From: Chamaecrista fasciculata
Lineage: Eukaryota > Streptophyta > Magnoliopsida > Fabales > Fabaceae
DNA length: 64,000 nucleotides
Assembly: GCA_003254925.1 (NCBI GenBank)
Contig: QANZ01052559.1
Span: forward strand, 1 to 64,000
Direction of reading: 5' to 3'
In this document: one piece after another, positions 1 through 13,516 of the stretch
Layout of the letters: each line of letters opens with the position of its first letter
Numbering within the stretch: the stretch's first letter is position 1
Translations under genes and position numbers: made by a program
The notes under the pieces: model-generated
The model's database searches: none
Told to the model about the DNA's origin: nothing
The model's input: the letters and a program-made list of their open reading frames with translations, nothing else

Positions 1-566
1 AATGATTAAAAAAATATTGGATAATTAAGAATATTTAAAAATCATTAATACTCATAATGATCAATGATTATGAATAATATTGTTATAACAGTTGTAAGTT
101 TTTAAATTAAATTAATAGCATAATATAAAGAGAATGTATGTTAATTTTGAGGGAGGCATGTAAATAATCAAACTTCTATTTGTGGTAGATGTTCCTTTTT
201 AAACATAAATATAATAGTATATACTTAAATTCTGATATTTGAATGATATTGTTACAATTTTGAAAGTTCAAATAAAACCAAATAATTAAAAATTAAAAAT
301 ATACTGAAAAAGAAAATAGTATATTATTTATCTTCAGCATTAAATGTTATTTTTACCAGTCAATATTGGGAGGAGTGAACAGTTTTAGTAAAAAAATAAA
401 AATAAATAAATTTATATAAAATAGATTTTATTTCCTTTCTTCTTCCTAAAACCCTTCCTTTCCCCTTCCAAGCATCATTCTCGTCGAAAAGACGAAAACT
501 AGCTAGCGCGCTCTTTCTTAGGAAAGTGATATTCTCAGACGAAGACTGTTTTGGTGAACTTCAAGC
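1..566. other. Upstream non-coding region of the FHA gene
   Basis: AT-rich sequence with no credible ORF. A pyrimidine-rich patch at about 436-470 lies just upstream of the first gene's start, as is common near plant transcription starts. No other element was recognised. Confidence 0.5.
412..420 (+). promoter_or_regulatory. Possible TATA box of the FHA gene
   Basis: The string TTATATAAA lies about 150 bases before the ATG at 567 and is followed by a C/T-rich stretch. Position and sequence fit a plant TATA box. In DNA this AT-rich the match could be chance. Confidence 0.35.
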
Positions 567-3500
567 ATGGTAGCTCTAGCCACAGTCGTCTCCTGGACTC
601 CCGAAGACGATCTTTTGTTGAAGAATGCCGTTGAGGTACAGTTTTTCTTTCTCCAATTGCCATTTTCTTCCTTTTTTTCGTCATGGCTTTCGATTCAGCC
701 GGCATCTAGTTCCTTCTTATCTTCTGCATTTTGTAGCGGCTGTTCACTTGTGTCCTTGTTTTGTGGTCATTGTGCTTCTTCTAATTCAAGAATCAAGGAG
801 TTTGAACCGTGCCGGACACGGACGGGAAATACTTTTCAAGATGATAGGCTTGGTGTCTTTAAAACCTTGAAACGTATAATGTGTGACAGGAAATACCTCT
901 CAATATGATAAGCATACTTATTTTTAAGCGTGGGAACATGTAATATGTGTCAGATCAAGGCAATTAGTTGTTAATTGCAGAGTTCATTTGTAACCTTAAA
1001 GAAGGGGAACTGTTCTGCGTCATTGGGGCTAGTGGTCTCAGGGAAATTTATTTAGTCTTGCTTCTTCCTTCCGGAATTATAAAGGAAAATGTCCATAGAA
1101 TTTGTAAGATAAAAGTTTTTGTTTCCTAGGTATTATGTCTTACTTGAAGAAATCTATATTGTTATTTTCTTTTCTGGCTTATATCCTGCTTTATAATGAC
1201 ATTATCTCACGCTTATTGGAAGCCAATTTAGTAACTTCACTGTCAACCATGGTTTTATCTGACTTGGATTAATGTATAATAATCTACTTGCAGGCTGGTG
1301 CTTCCTTAGAGTCACTTGCAAAGGGAGCAGTGCAGTTTTCTCGAAGATTTACCATTAGAGAAATACAAGACCGTTGGTACTCTCTACTCTATGATCCTGT
1401 TGTTTCTGAAGAAGCTTCTGCATGCATGAATAATGTTGAGCTTTCTGCTTTGCCTCTCCCATCAAAACTTAGTAAGTTTGGACATTCAAAGGAAAGAAAA
1501 GTTGCTCCTGTTAAGAGGAAAGCTGAAAGTGTTCGTAGCTCTTACTATGCTATGCGTAAGAGAATCTTGAATGATACAATTAATTCCATGAACTTAAGTT
1601 TTCCTATGGAGCCTGAAAATAACAACAACGAAGGAGGTGAAGTTGAGCTTTTGCCTGAAGGTGCCCTGAACCATTTTGGATTTGAAGGATCAAATTTTGA
1701 TCATCTTCATTGTACTTTTCCAGAAAGTTTGATGGATGGTAATCTTGGAGCTATTGAAGTTACTACTCATGCCTTTTACACTGGAGCTGAAAACCCTGTT
1801 GAAGAGGACTTTTCAATTGAGCAAAAGAATATACTTGAAGGAGAAACTCAAATGCTTGGAGACCATATGCCTTTTAATGGAGGTGTTGAGGAATTTCCCT
1901 GTCCAAAGGAAGTGCCTATAGATAGCTTGATGGGAGATGATAGTTTGTCAACACTACCTTTGTCAACATTTCATCAGATCAACAGTGACCCTGGAAATTT
2001 GTGTTCTGGGTTTGATGGAAGCCATGTCTTTAACTCACCTGATTTAGGGTGTGAAACTTCATTTAATACTTTGCAGTTACCTCCAATTCCTGAATTGCCA
2101 ATTTGGGGAGAAGACGAGGGCATTCAAGAAGCTGATGTGCCGTATGATGCTGTTAAAGATTCAACGGATTCTGGGGAAGCTTATTTGGCAGAACTGTCCA
2201 ATTCTCTCTTGAACTTCACTAATGAGGAAGAACTTTATTTGATGGATGTTGATGGGAAAGGCGATTTTGATAAGACTTATTATGATGGTTTAAGTTCACT
2301 TTTATTAAATTCGTCAAACGATGTGTGTCCAGATGAGATGCCTACAATAACTCAAACAGACACACCGGTGGCCTCAGATTCACAGGTTAAAGATCCACCC
2401 GGTCCTTGTCATGTTGAAGTAGATAACATCGTGTTGAGATCTAGTGATGTAGAAGTAGTTCCCCAATCAGAGGTCAAACTTCCATCTTATGCCTCAGCCA
2501 GAGACCCTCGATATCCCGAATTAATTAATGGAGTTATTTGCTGTGTATTAAATACTGAGGACCCAGAAATTCCATCAAATGAGGATGTTTTCCTACCTTT
2601 TGATGCGCCCCCTTCAATTGTTCCCTCTTCAATTAAATGGACTGCTAGGGAAGGCAATACACCAATTTCGTCATCAGGGGATGCTTTCGGACATCAGCAC
2701 AGAACTGCTGGAGGAGGTACAATAATGAAGCAGGTGGAACTAAACACTCCTGGAGAATCTCATTTATCTTCTCAATTGGTGGGATCTCCTCCCTTTCCAG
2801 GACCTGTGGGTGGTTCTAAGGTGAAACGTGAGTTGCCTAATAGTCATGCTCCATGGACAACTTCCAGGAGTGCAGGTATGGATTCTAGTGGTCCCAGGGA
2901 AATTCAGTCAGCAAACACAGGCGTTGATGCTGTTGTACATTCAAATTCAAAGGAAGGTGCTGCCAATACTGGCTTAGCGAAGAATCTAGGCATTAATTTA
3001 TCAGATCCTTTCAATGAAAAAGCATCCCATTTGTCTAATAGCTTTAGAGGCCTTTCTCACTCTAATGCTTCTAGCTTAAAAAATGAACAAGACATGGCTA
3101 AGCCAATTAAAGATAAAAAATTGCCACATGAGGAAGCAGGAACCTCAGTTGTTGAGTCCAAGATGGTGGCAGATCCTCCAACATCAGATCGTGAAGAGCA
3201 ATACATAGAGAGTGATGATGATGTTCCTTATTATTCTGATGTAGAGGCAATGGTAAGGCGTGTAATACCTTCCTTTCATTTAACAACTAGCCTTAACTTT
3301 TGTGTATTTGTTATTAAGTATTTCTGATTTATTTTATTCCTCTGACAGATACTTGATATGGACTTGGATCCTGATGACCAGGATTTATGTTATAGTGATG
3401 AAGGTATTACTTAGACGTAACCTTGTGATTGTTGCTGCTTGCTTTATGTTGTTTGGCATCCAGTTTTTGCTGAGAAGGGAACCTAATATGACTGATAGCC

Positions 3501-6302
3501 TACTAAATAGCATTCACTGCTTTACAGTGATTCTTGCTGAGCATAGTTCATGTCATTGTTTATTTATTTATTTTTTACATGATTGTACTCTAGGGCTCCT
3601 AAATATCTTAAAACTTTCCAGATCAGCTTATGGCCATAAATATGCTTGTCTAATTCTTTGAGTTTTATATTGATATGATTATGTTCTTCATACTGAATAT
3701 GACTAAAATCAAGTGATGACATTATTCAGTATTCATGCTATATTTATCACTTGCACATTCTGTTTCACATTTCCAATGTCATTTTGACATGTTTGTGTGA
3801 AGGGAATATGCATGAGTTGTCATTGTCTCTTTCATCTTTATGTTAGTATCATAGCTTAACTATATTCTTTCTACAATTTAGTACTAAGATATCACCATGA
3901 GGATGCTAAGCGAGCTATCATAAGGCTGGAACAGAGTGCTCATTCTCATATACAAAGAGCCATTTCTTCTCATGGAGCCTTTGCCATTCTATATGGTCGC
4001 CACTCAAGGCATTATATAAAGAAACCTGAGGTATTTAAACGCTGAAAACTATTTTGCATGACGTATGTACTACTGAGATAATGTTCATTATAATCTTGTT
4101 GATTTTCAAAATCATAACAAGCCTGTGGTATATTTTTCTTTATTAGTAATTTTTTTCAGTTTCTGTTCATGACTTGAGGCTGTGATGTGATTAAATTACG
4201 AAGTGAATTATGATGAAATTCGAAGATTCTATAAGCTCATAATTCCATATATATTTTTTTCTACAATTGCAAGTAAATGTATCATAAAAATACTCTGAAT
4301 TGACACATACTATTGTTACATGTGAAGAACTGAGCTTGGAGAAACAAAAATAATTGATTTGTGAATCATTATTATTATTGTAATCATAGTTGAATGGATG
4401 TGGGTTTTTCTCATGTGATTGTACCTAATTGAAGTTGATTGTGCAAATTAAATCCGAACATTTCGCAATGCTGTTAATGATGGTCAATGTATTTTTTCTT
4501 TCTTTCCTTTTCTTTGCCTTTTCTTTTGCAGGTTATACTTGGTCGTTCAACAGAAGATGTTCTTGTTGACATTGACCTGAGCAAAGGAACAAATGCTAAT
4601 AAAATATCTCGACGGCAGGTTAGTTATTTTTACTGGCTTTGACTTGTATGATCATGTGGCAGCAACTATCATGCTGTACTTTTGTACGTTCTGATAACAC
4701 ATGTATTAACTGCATCTCATTGTTGAACTTTCACAACTTTAACAAGTTTGTCTTAGCCGTTGCCCCTTTTACTTGGGTAAATAGCCAAAATTTAAACTAA
4801 AGTAGTAATTTGCCAAAAGATTCAAGGTTGGAAAGGACTTACTAGCATTTTAGCCTTAATGGTATGTAGTTTTTGTTTATCATGGTACAATACAAGCAAC
4901 TTCGTGCTACCTGTCAACTTAAAACAACTTTCTGCTACAGACTTAGCATCAATTCTTAAGCCTGTGCAGTGTGCACTCTTGGCAGTCAGGTGGTGGAACC
5001 AATCGGGTTAGCTTAGTGTTGCGGGGACCTGTAAATGCTCCACCAATTCATTAGGTTATCTGTCTATATGAAAGAAAGGAAAGATGGCCGAATAATTTTA
5101 GAGGTTAAGGTGTAATGCCTTTTGGTAAGCAGGTCAATGAAGTTCATGAGAGGAAATTCTCTGGTCTAGATTTGATGTTTTCTTTTTTGGCTCCTATTTG
5201 ACCCAGGAGGTAGATACATTTTCCAATTGTAACTATCTACCTTTATCATGTTATCATAGATGGACCATAGGGACACTCTCTTATCTCATCTGGATCATGT
5301 ACTCTGAATGATCTTTCTGCTTAAAACTGTTACATTCACATGTTATAATCTGTGATCTTAAATGAAAAGCTGTTGTCTTTGGTGCAAGCAATTTGGCTTC
5401 TGCATTTTACATATGTTTTGCCTTGCTGATCTTTTAGGCAATTATAAAGATGGATAAAGTTGGATCATTTCACCTTAAAAACCTTGGCAAGAGTTCGATC
5501 TTGGTAAATAACAAAGAAGTGCATCTTGGTCAGTCTCAACAACTTACTTCAAGTTGTCTAATTGAGGTATGCTCATGTAGTTCCTTGTACTCTAATTTCA
5601 GTGAGCATTTTAAGTAGTCTTGTATGTATGTATCTCCTTGCGGATTTAGTTCGTTCTTTCAAATCCTTTGATGCTAAATAGTCTGCTATTGCTGGGAAAA
5701 CCAGATATGCACGTAAGCCATTAGGACTTATAAGCTATTATCTTTCTCTTAGTCTTGTATGTATTTATCGCTTTACCATGCTTGACATCCTGTTTTCTGC
5801 AGTTAGCATTACAGCATTTTGACTTTTTCGCATGATAGATAAATATTTGTGTATGCTGGATTGTATGATTATGTGATATTGTAATTGCATATCTTCTTGC
5901 TATTTGTTGGCGGAATCAAGTCCATTGGGCAGTAGATTCGTTAACTTTTTTAAAATTATTTACCAGATATCCTCAATGTCAACAAGGTGAATCAGATGCA
6001 TGGAATCATGAAAGTTGTACTTCTGGATTTAAATTCCGTCTCAGCCTTATAATATGAGTCCTGTTTCTTTTTTTCTTTTTAAATCAATCTAATTTTATGT
6101 ACTTCACATTATAGTATACTGTGTAAATGGGAAAAGTGAAGTATTCATTTGGTTACTGTGGCAACTTCTCGCAAGTCATAAATGAAATATATTTCTAATT
6201 TTGCAGGTAAGGGGCGTACCATTCATATTCGAGACAAATCAAAGTCATGTGAAGCAATACCTGGAAGGTAATGGTAATACCGAAGTTAATCAAACCCTGT
6301 AG
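567..6302 (+). CDS. Microspherule protein 1-like FHA-domain protein
   Basis: Seven exons join in frame: 567-635, 1294-3252, 3349-3403, 3882-4030, 4532-4618, 5438-5566 and 6207-6302, all with GT-AG borders. They give 847 aa. Residues about 10-67 form the plant MCRS N-terminal, SANT-like domain (WTPEDDLLLKNAV, then EIQDRWYSLLYDP). A long acidic, Ser-rich, probably disordered middle follows. The C-terminal FHA domain is at about 745-830, with LGRSTEDVLVDIDL, NKISRRQA and HLKNLGKSS covering the conserved Gly-Arg, Ser-Arg and Asn positions that bind phosphothreonine. In animals MCRS1 belongs to INO80 and NSL chromatin complexes. Plant relatives include the embryo-lethal FHA protein EMB1967, so a nuclear chromatin role is inferred. 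Exon 2 alone holds 77% of the coding length. The first ATG fits the family start. Confidence 0.93.
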
Positions 6303-8573
6303 TGTCAGATGTAAAGGTAAGCAAGAGGTATCACTAGCATAGAGAGCGCTAATTTTAACCGCGCTTTCTGATTTTGTAAGGTCAAAGATGTGAGTAGGCT
6401 GTTGTATGTCAATGCTTCTGTTTTAACGAAATTGTGTTCCCTGGAAAAGACTCCTTCATGCATCTCTTCATACAATTCGCTCTGAATTTGCCCTAAATTA
6501 TGTAATATGGAAAATATGTCATCCCTAAAAAATTTTACGTCATTAGTTTACATATAACAGATGCTGCAAAACTAATGTGAGGTTAGTCCAAGTGAAAAGT
6601 GACTTGATATCATTAAAATAAGGTCCTGGATTACATCTTATAAATACATTTATTTCTATTGGAAGACTCTTATCATAGTCTAGAGCATGAAGTGAGTCAG
6701 AGTCTGGATTGAAAACCAAGTGGTCAACAACCTAAACAAAATGATGCTGCAAAACGGATGTCAATTATGATTTGACGATGCGTTTGTTATAGGTTCAAAA
6801 TATATGCTCCTCTCAAATAAAGGCAACACAAGGTCACATAAATAAATTGTCGAATTGTGAAATATTTTCTTTCTCTATTTTTATGTTATTTAATGTATAA
6901 AAGCTATATTTTTATATTAATAATATGTCATGATATGAGCATATAAATTATTAATATTTAATAGATTGAAATTATTTTAATATTTGTAAGTAGAATAATT
7001 ATACAAGCTAGATGAAATCACATTTTGAGGATCAAAACAGAAAAATGTGATAGTTTTGAGGATCAAAATAAAACAAAAATAAGTTTTAAGACTCAAATAA
7101 AATTTACCCTGTAATTTGAGGACAAAAATGTGATATTAACAATATATATTTTATCGTTGAAATACTTTAATAAATGTATTTTTCAGATTGTTCGTTCTTT
7201 GAGAGTTGAGACAGCTATAGCTGTCACTTCAAAAAAGAGCATCAATTCAATTACCTAAAGCTCCTCCTAATCGAATTAAATGTATGATTTTTGGACCATG
7301 CCATCAAAGTTCCGTATTGCAGCTAGAGTGATCAGGACATGATATGATGAAGACGATATATCTTGTAAAATATATATTCTATTCTGCCCATAGTTCCAGT
7401 GTGATAGACGCGTCAATATATTTTATTTGTAAAAAGAATGATTAGGTCCCCCACAAATAAGGCATCGTTGATGTCTCGGAAAAATCTTGAACCTCCTAAA
7501 ATACTTTATCATAGAGTCACTAATTTATATGACATTTACATGTAAACAAAAAACTAATTATTTTACACAATATTTTATAGATTTTACGTAGTTCTTATAT
7601 ATATACTTTATTTTTGAGAATCCGAATTTGGTTAAATAAAAAAGATGTGTGTTGTACGTTGTAGACAGTTGAGTAATATATAATACAGAAAACAGATTAA
7701 AAGAAAGGCTATAGTAGGCGAGGATGTTGGATCTTGTCCATATTGCTCCTTATAGGACCACTTCTTCTTTCTTCCTTGTAATTTGCAATCAAACTTCGAA
7801 TCCATATCCACCCTCCAACCTCTTCTCCATGCATCTCATAATTATTAACCAAATCTTCTCATATACAGATATTCTAAAGTAAATTCCTCAACTTGCTCCT
7901 CTCTCTCTCCAATAATACTCTCTCTCTTATCATATACTTTATTCCGAATTCACTTCTAGATAATATACTTTTCTACAAAGCTTGAACGTAAATATACTTT
8001 CTTGTTTGGTCGCTTTAGTAAGATGGAAGTATATATATAGGGTGAGTAATCATTCAAATTAATTAGTGCATATGTAAAAATTGAATCAACACATGTGGGT
8101 TGGGTTGATTTCTGAATTTTAGGAACTATGTACATGCGGCTTGAATTGCGAGTTGTGACTTTTAAAAGTCAAAATATATATTGTTTACTTATTTATTAAA
8201 TAATTATATAGATATAATTAATTTATTACGTTTATATATTATATATTTATATTGTGGTCTATAATACTTAAAAATTTATGATTATTAATTATATGTAATT
8301 AATTAATTTAAATTATATATAGATATATAAAAATATATTGATTTAGTATGATTTTATTTTTTTAAAAAAAGTCAACCTGTAAACTCAAGTCGACTCAACC
8401 AATTATTTATAAGATGGCTTGATTCGAATTGATAAGTTCAAAAATAATAAATTTAATTTGACCCAACTTAACCTATATGTACAAAAATATAATATTTTTT
8501 TTGAAAATACAAAATATAAATTCAGTCGTCTGTACTCACTCCTAATTATACGTATATAGTTGCATATCACATT
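6303..8573. other. Non-coding region after the FHA gene
   Basis: The first few hundred bases are probably 3' UTR. At about 7010-7140, phrases such as TTTGAGGATCAAAA recur, which suggests a decayed inverted-repeat element of the 'gaggaccaaaa' type seen elsewhere in the window. The rest is AT-rich with no supported gene. Confidence 0.5.
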
Positions 8574-9184
8574 AGGGGTGTTCGATGGGTGGGTTGGGCA
8601 ATTTTGAACCAAATTTTTAACTGAACCGCTCACATCGGTTTGAAGTAATTCATTAAAAATAATTTGTTTAACCAAACCAAACTAATAAATAGGCGGTTTG
8701 AGCGGTTAAAAAGTTTATTAGTTATTTTTATTAATTAATTATAAAACTAGAGAGAAAAAATAGTGTTTTGGAGTAATAAGTCTAATTTATAGAATAGATA
8801 AAAAAATGACAAATGAGATTAGAGATTTGAGAGAATAATATTGTATAACGAAGAATAAGTTGTTAATTGTTGTCTAAGATAAATCAAATTTTATGATTCA
8901 ATAAGATAACATAATAAAAAAAATATAATAAAATCAAATGATGATAAAAAATTAATTTTTTTTTTTATGAAATGTAATCGCATATAACACAATATAAGTA
9001 AAAATAGCTATATATAAATACTAGCGGTCAGTTCGGCTAATTGTATGTCTAATTTGTTAACCCAACTAAACCATCCAATTTTTATGCATTTTTAACAAAA
9101 CCAAATCACTCAATTGATCAGTTTTGTTCGGTTTAGTTTAGTTTGGATTGGTGAAATTAGTTTGGTTCAGTTTTGAACACCCCT
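8574..9184. mobile_element. Non-autonomous TIR element with 10-bp target duplication
   Basis: The element starts AGGGGTGTTCGATGG and ends TTTTGAACACCCCT, so the outer 10 bases are perfect inverted repeats. It is flanked by a perfect 10-bp direct repeat ATATCACATT at 8564-8573 and 9185-9194. No transposase ORF is present in its 611 bp. The TIR resembles a common plant hAT-type family, but hAT duplications are 8 bp. A 9-11 bp duplication fits Mutator-like elements better, so the superfamily is open. Confidence 0.85.
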
Positions 9185-11348
9185 ATATCACATTGAGAAA
9201 GTGAAGAACGGAAACATAGATATGTATATTTCTTATGATTAATTAATAAGTACACCAATTGTGGTGGAGTTTAGTGGCACATATTCACATTACTATACGT
9301 GATATCACTTGACCTTTCAATAATTATTTTTAATAAAAGAAAAAGATTTGATTTAATGAGTGAATGTGAAGAACTTATAATTACTGACTATGAAGTGTAG
9401 ATTATACAAGAGCATGGCCAGCTAGGGTGATCCTTTGTCGGTAGATGACCCTTTATTCTGCCGTAAAGCCCCAAACGCTATATATATATCCTACGCATAT
9501 TTATGGTTTAAAATTAAGTATCCTATGTTTTGTGTTCATTACCAATTATATATATCTCATGTATACATCATTACACACATAAATTCATAATATGCATGAG
9601 AATAAATATGGCATATGCATCTAAAACCTCGGGGATTATTATAAATTAGAAAAAAAAAGAATTTTGTACGTAAAAAAATGAGTGATTATATTATTTGACT
9701 AGTTATTTTATGAACTATAAATGAGATTTATAAAAGATAGGAAGATAACCGAATTACTCATGATGAGGAGACAGTACTACAATATTAATAAATTAAGAAA
9801 AAAAAATATTATTATCTTCCTAGATCAATAGAGAGTTAGAGACGTTATAATTGAGGGTACAGTTTAGGGTGATTGAATGTAATTTCTCCAAAAGTTTATA
9901 TGGATAGCCACAAAAGATCCGGAAAGCGGGTTAAGCGGATTTTCTGCAATAAAATGCAGACAAAGTATATTTTTTTAATATTAAAAGGAAACTTTTTTAA
10001 TTTATCGAAGAAAAATTGGACTTGATCGTGAATCATGAAATAATATTTTAGAGGATGAAGGCCCGAAAGACATATGGAGCCCTATATTAATGGGGTCACA
10101 GTCGCGAGTCACTACTCACTAGCATGTGCCAGTGTCACTACTAGAATATTCTCTCCTCCATGTCTCATTATATATAAATGCATCGGATGAGCACATCATG
10201 TGAACTTTGTATCTTCATAAATCATCAACACCTACCCCTAACTAAACCCTCAAACCTTTCAACTCTATATGTTTAATTCCATGAGTTTTATTAGTATTGC
10301 TTGAGATTTGAGAATTCAGATTTTGTTTACACCAATCTTTTGGCCCCCTTTTTTTGTCGAAAAAATAAATTATTTCCAAAGTAGCAAAGTTATGTGGTCC
10401 AGGTAAGACATCAACATACTCCAACTTTAATTCATTGAAATTAGACCTGAATTCATATTGAGACTCATGAAACAAAATTTAAAAGTCTCTCTATTGGATA
10501 TAGATATATTGATTATCCTTAAATTTCACATCAATAAATTAATTGTGTGAGAATATGCATAAACTGACATTTGTATTACACTTACGGTGAGTTTAAAAAT
10601 TCACCTAGTTGATTAGCTCAACTTTAAACAGTTGAAATATAAGTTCAAAAAAGTTTAAAAAAAACATGTTCAAATTCAAAAAGTATGAATAAGAGAATAA
10701 GCTAGGTTTGAACTTTCTTTAAACACAGCCCAAAAAGCTCCTTTATTATTTATTTTATATTATATAAATTATACTATATATTATTATATGTTATAATTGA
10801 TGTGAGTTGATGTAAAGGTTAGAGATTAATTGAATAATAGAATCTATCTCTCCTCCTATTTTTCTTTCTACTCTGAATATTCTTATTTCACATATTTCAT
10901 AACAAAAGTGAAAATGTTGATGTACTTTAAGTGAAAGATAATCAAACTATATACACTTAAATATTGGTAAGAAAAAAGTTAAACTATTGTAACAAATCTG
11001 AATAAATTGTGAAAATATCACATATTTTAGAAAACAATTCTTTTGATTATTAAGTTATACTTTATTTTAAATATTTTTCAAAGCTTTATGGGAATTATTT
11101 ATTTCTTTACTTAAAATATCTCTTTTTATTATCTTAAATTATTGGTTTAACTTAGATAAAAGTGAGAAAGAAGTTCTGAAATTATGTTTTAAAAAGAAAA
11201 CCCAAATTAAAGAATGAGTCTATTTTGTACAAAAGTAGAATGGACCCCGCCTAAAAAAAATGAGAGCCTAACATTTTTTTATTATTATATTATATAGTTC
11301 GACATGTATTTTATGAGTATAGTATGTAATCATGTCTAATTTATAATG
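9185..11348. other. Non-coding AT-rich region
   Basis: No ORF with family features was found. A TATA-like string (ATTATATATAAATGC) occurs near 10168-10182, followed by ordinary-composition sequence to about 10260 with no ORF on the + strand. It could be an isolated promoter remnant or chance. Confidence 0.45.
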
Positions 11349-11658
11349 AAGCATGGACACTTCATTTTGACAACGTGTCGCTGTGTCAGACACGGACGAC
11401 ACCCACATGATACATTTTTATAAACTTCAAAGTACAAAATTAATTTTTTGTAACTTTATCATTACAAATAATAGAAAATATTATCACATATGACATATAT
11501 TATGATATAATTTTTAATATTATCATAAAAAATTATGGATTTTTAATTACTTATATATATAAATATATGTCGTGTCGTGTCGTGTAATTTAAAAAATTTA
11601 GTGTATCAGTGTGTCTATGTATATGTCGTGTTCTGTGTTTGTGTCAGTGTCCATGCTT
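11349..11658. mobile_element. Small inverted-repeat element (MITE)
   Basis: Starts AAGCATGGACAC and ends GTGTCCATGCTT, a perfect 12-bp terminal inverted repeat with further diverged complementarity inside (CGTGTCGCTGTGTCAGACAC against GTGTTTGTGTCAGTGTCC). It is 310 bp and non-coding. A run of GTCGT units (TGTCGTGTCGTGTCGTG) lies near 11569-11585. No convincing target duplication was found. Confidence 0.7.
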
Positions 11659-13000
11659 TATAGATATTATGTGATTAACAATTTCATTAAGTGTTTTAAC
11701 CATTGGTATTTAATAAGAGAATTTAAGATTTTATAAATTATTTATTATATTTTAAAATAAATAAAATAAGAGATAATAATAAGTGATTCAAATTCCTTTA
11801 TAATATTGTATCACTCCCCAAAAAATATACAATATTATTTAAAATATGGAATAGGATTCCCACTCACTAAAATCTTAATTCCTATTTTCCCATCATACAT
11901 AAGTAACAACTGTGAGTCTGTGACATGGATATGTCATATACGCACCTAACCCAGTTTAACAAAGATGCAATTAATCATTGGCTAGCGAAAAATGCAATTG
12001 ACAAACACAATGTTTTGATTTTTGATAGAGAGAGTTTAAATGCTTACATACTTTTCTTATTAAAAAAAATGCTTAAATACTTTGCAGTTTTGAGTTTTTT
12101 TTAATTATATATCTATTTATATAAAAATAATAAAAAAATATTATAATTTGGTAAAATATAAAAAATAAAAAATAATGTTAAATAGCAACAAAATGGGAGT
12201 ATTGAAAATTCAAAGGAGACATTGTTATCTCCAAAGCCGCAAAAGCGACAGCGAAAAAGGAAAATAATAATAAAAAAAAATCTTGTTTCTCATCTTGCGC
12301 CGACCAATATCTCATCTAAGACCCTGCTTTACTCTGTTTTTTTCTCAGAACAGTGATTTTAATGGGTCAATGAATTATTAAATTAAAAAATAAAAGCGAT
12401 AAATAAAATAAATTTTACAAATAACATAATTAAATAATTAGATAAAACTTATTTTTTTAATTATAAGCTTTATTTGCATATTTTTTTTATAATTGTTCAT
12501 AAAAATATTTCAAGCATTTTATTTTTATTGAAAATTTATAATGTATATATATATATATATAATAAAAACTTAGTTTATAAGTATACTTTCTCATTTTATT
12601 ATTTTCAAAAATTTCAAAAAAATTATATATTAAACTTCTAAGTAATATTATTCCATAGGATCATAAGTGGCACATACAAAAAGAAAGGAACAGGGGGGTT
12701 GTACCTATTTTTTGTTATTCATTATGGAGTTAGTGATTATTGAATCCTAGGCCAATAGCCCAATATAATGCTAATGATTGATGCTACTATAATTAATTAA
12801 TTACTAAATGTCTTTTATTACAAGACAATGGGATAGCTTAAAAATTTTATAGAACTAATGATCAGTAATTCCAATTTGATCAGATGTCCCCAAAGGGACG
12901 ACCATCATCAATAATTGAACCAGGACTAACATAGTTAATACAATACTATGTGAGTCATGAAGTTTTTTTTAGATTGTTTAAAGTTTAACCGATCTCATTC
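11659..13000. other. Non-coding AT-rich region
   Basis: AT-rich spacer with an AT dinucleotide run near 12543-12562 and several homopolymer runs. No gene or recognisable element. Confidence 0.45.
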
Positions 13001-13516
13001 GGCAAAAGTACCCATCTCTTCCCTAAACTTTACACCTACGATTAATTTTGTCCCCAATCTTTCTTTGTTGACATTTTGTCCTCAAACTTTACACATGCTG
13101 TCAATTTCGTCCCCAATATTTTTTTGCTGTCAATTTCGTCCCTAATCTTTTACATTTTGGTCAATTTTATCCTTTGCTTTTACTTTAGCCAAATATTGAC
13201 GACAAAATCTATGTGGCTAACGATATATAATGTAAAATTGATAGAAAAAGAAACTCAAATCCTAACTTAGATTAAAAAACAAGATGCAGTTTGTCGCTAA
13301 TTTATTAAAAAAAAGTTAGTCAGAGGATAAAATTGACGAAAATGTGAAAGATCAGGGACGAAATTGATAGTTGATGTAAAGTTTGGGGACGAAATTGACA
13401 GCAAAAAAAGATTGGGGATGAAATTGACAGTTGGTGTAAAGTTTGGGGACGAAGTTGACAGCAAAAAAAAGTTTGGAGATGAAATTAACAGTTAGTGTAA
13501 AGTTTGGAGATGCCCC
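13001..13516. mobile_element. Foldback MITE, family A, right end lost
   Basis: The left end GGCAAAAGTACCCATC is followed by repeated phrases of the type TTTGTCCCCAATC and CTGTCAATTTCGTCCC. From about 13340 the same phrases return as reverse complement (GGGGACGAAATTGACAGC). This is the same family as the intact copy at 53716-54211. The expected right end GTACTTTTGCC is missing, because the arm stops at GTTTGGAGATG near 13512, so the copy is truncated or rearranged and no target duplication is visible. Confidence 0.8.

Noticed and set aside
567..908. 113-aa frame starting at the FHA-gene ATG
   Set aside because: Only its first 23 codons are real. After the GT donor at 636 it reads through intron 1.
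3302..3661. 119-aa frame over exon 3 of the FHA gene
   Set aside because: Starts without ATG in an intron and reads exon 3 in the wrong frame.
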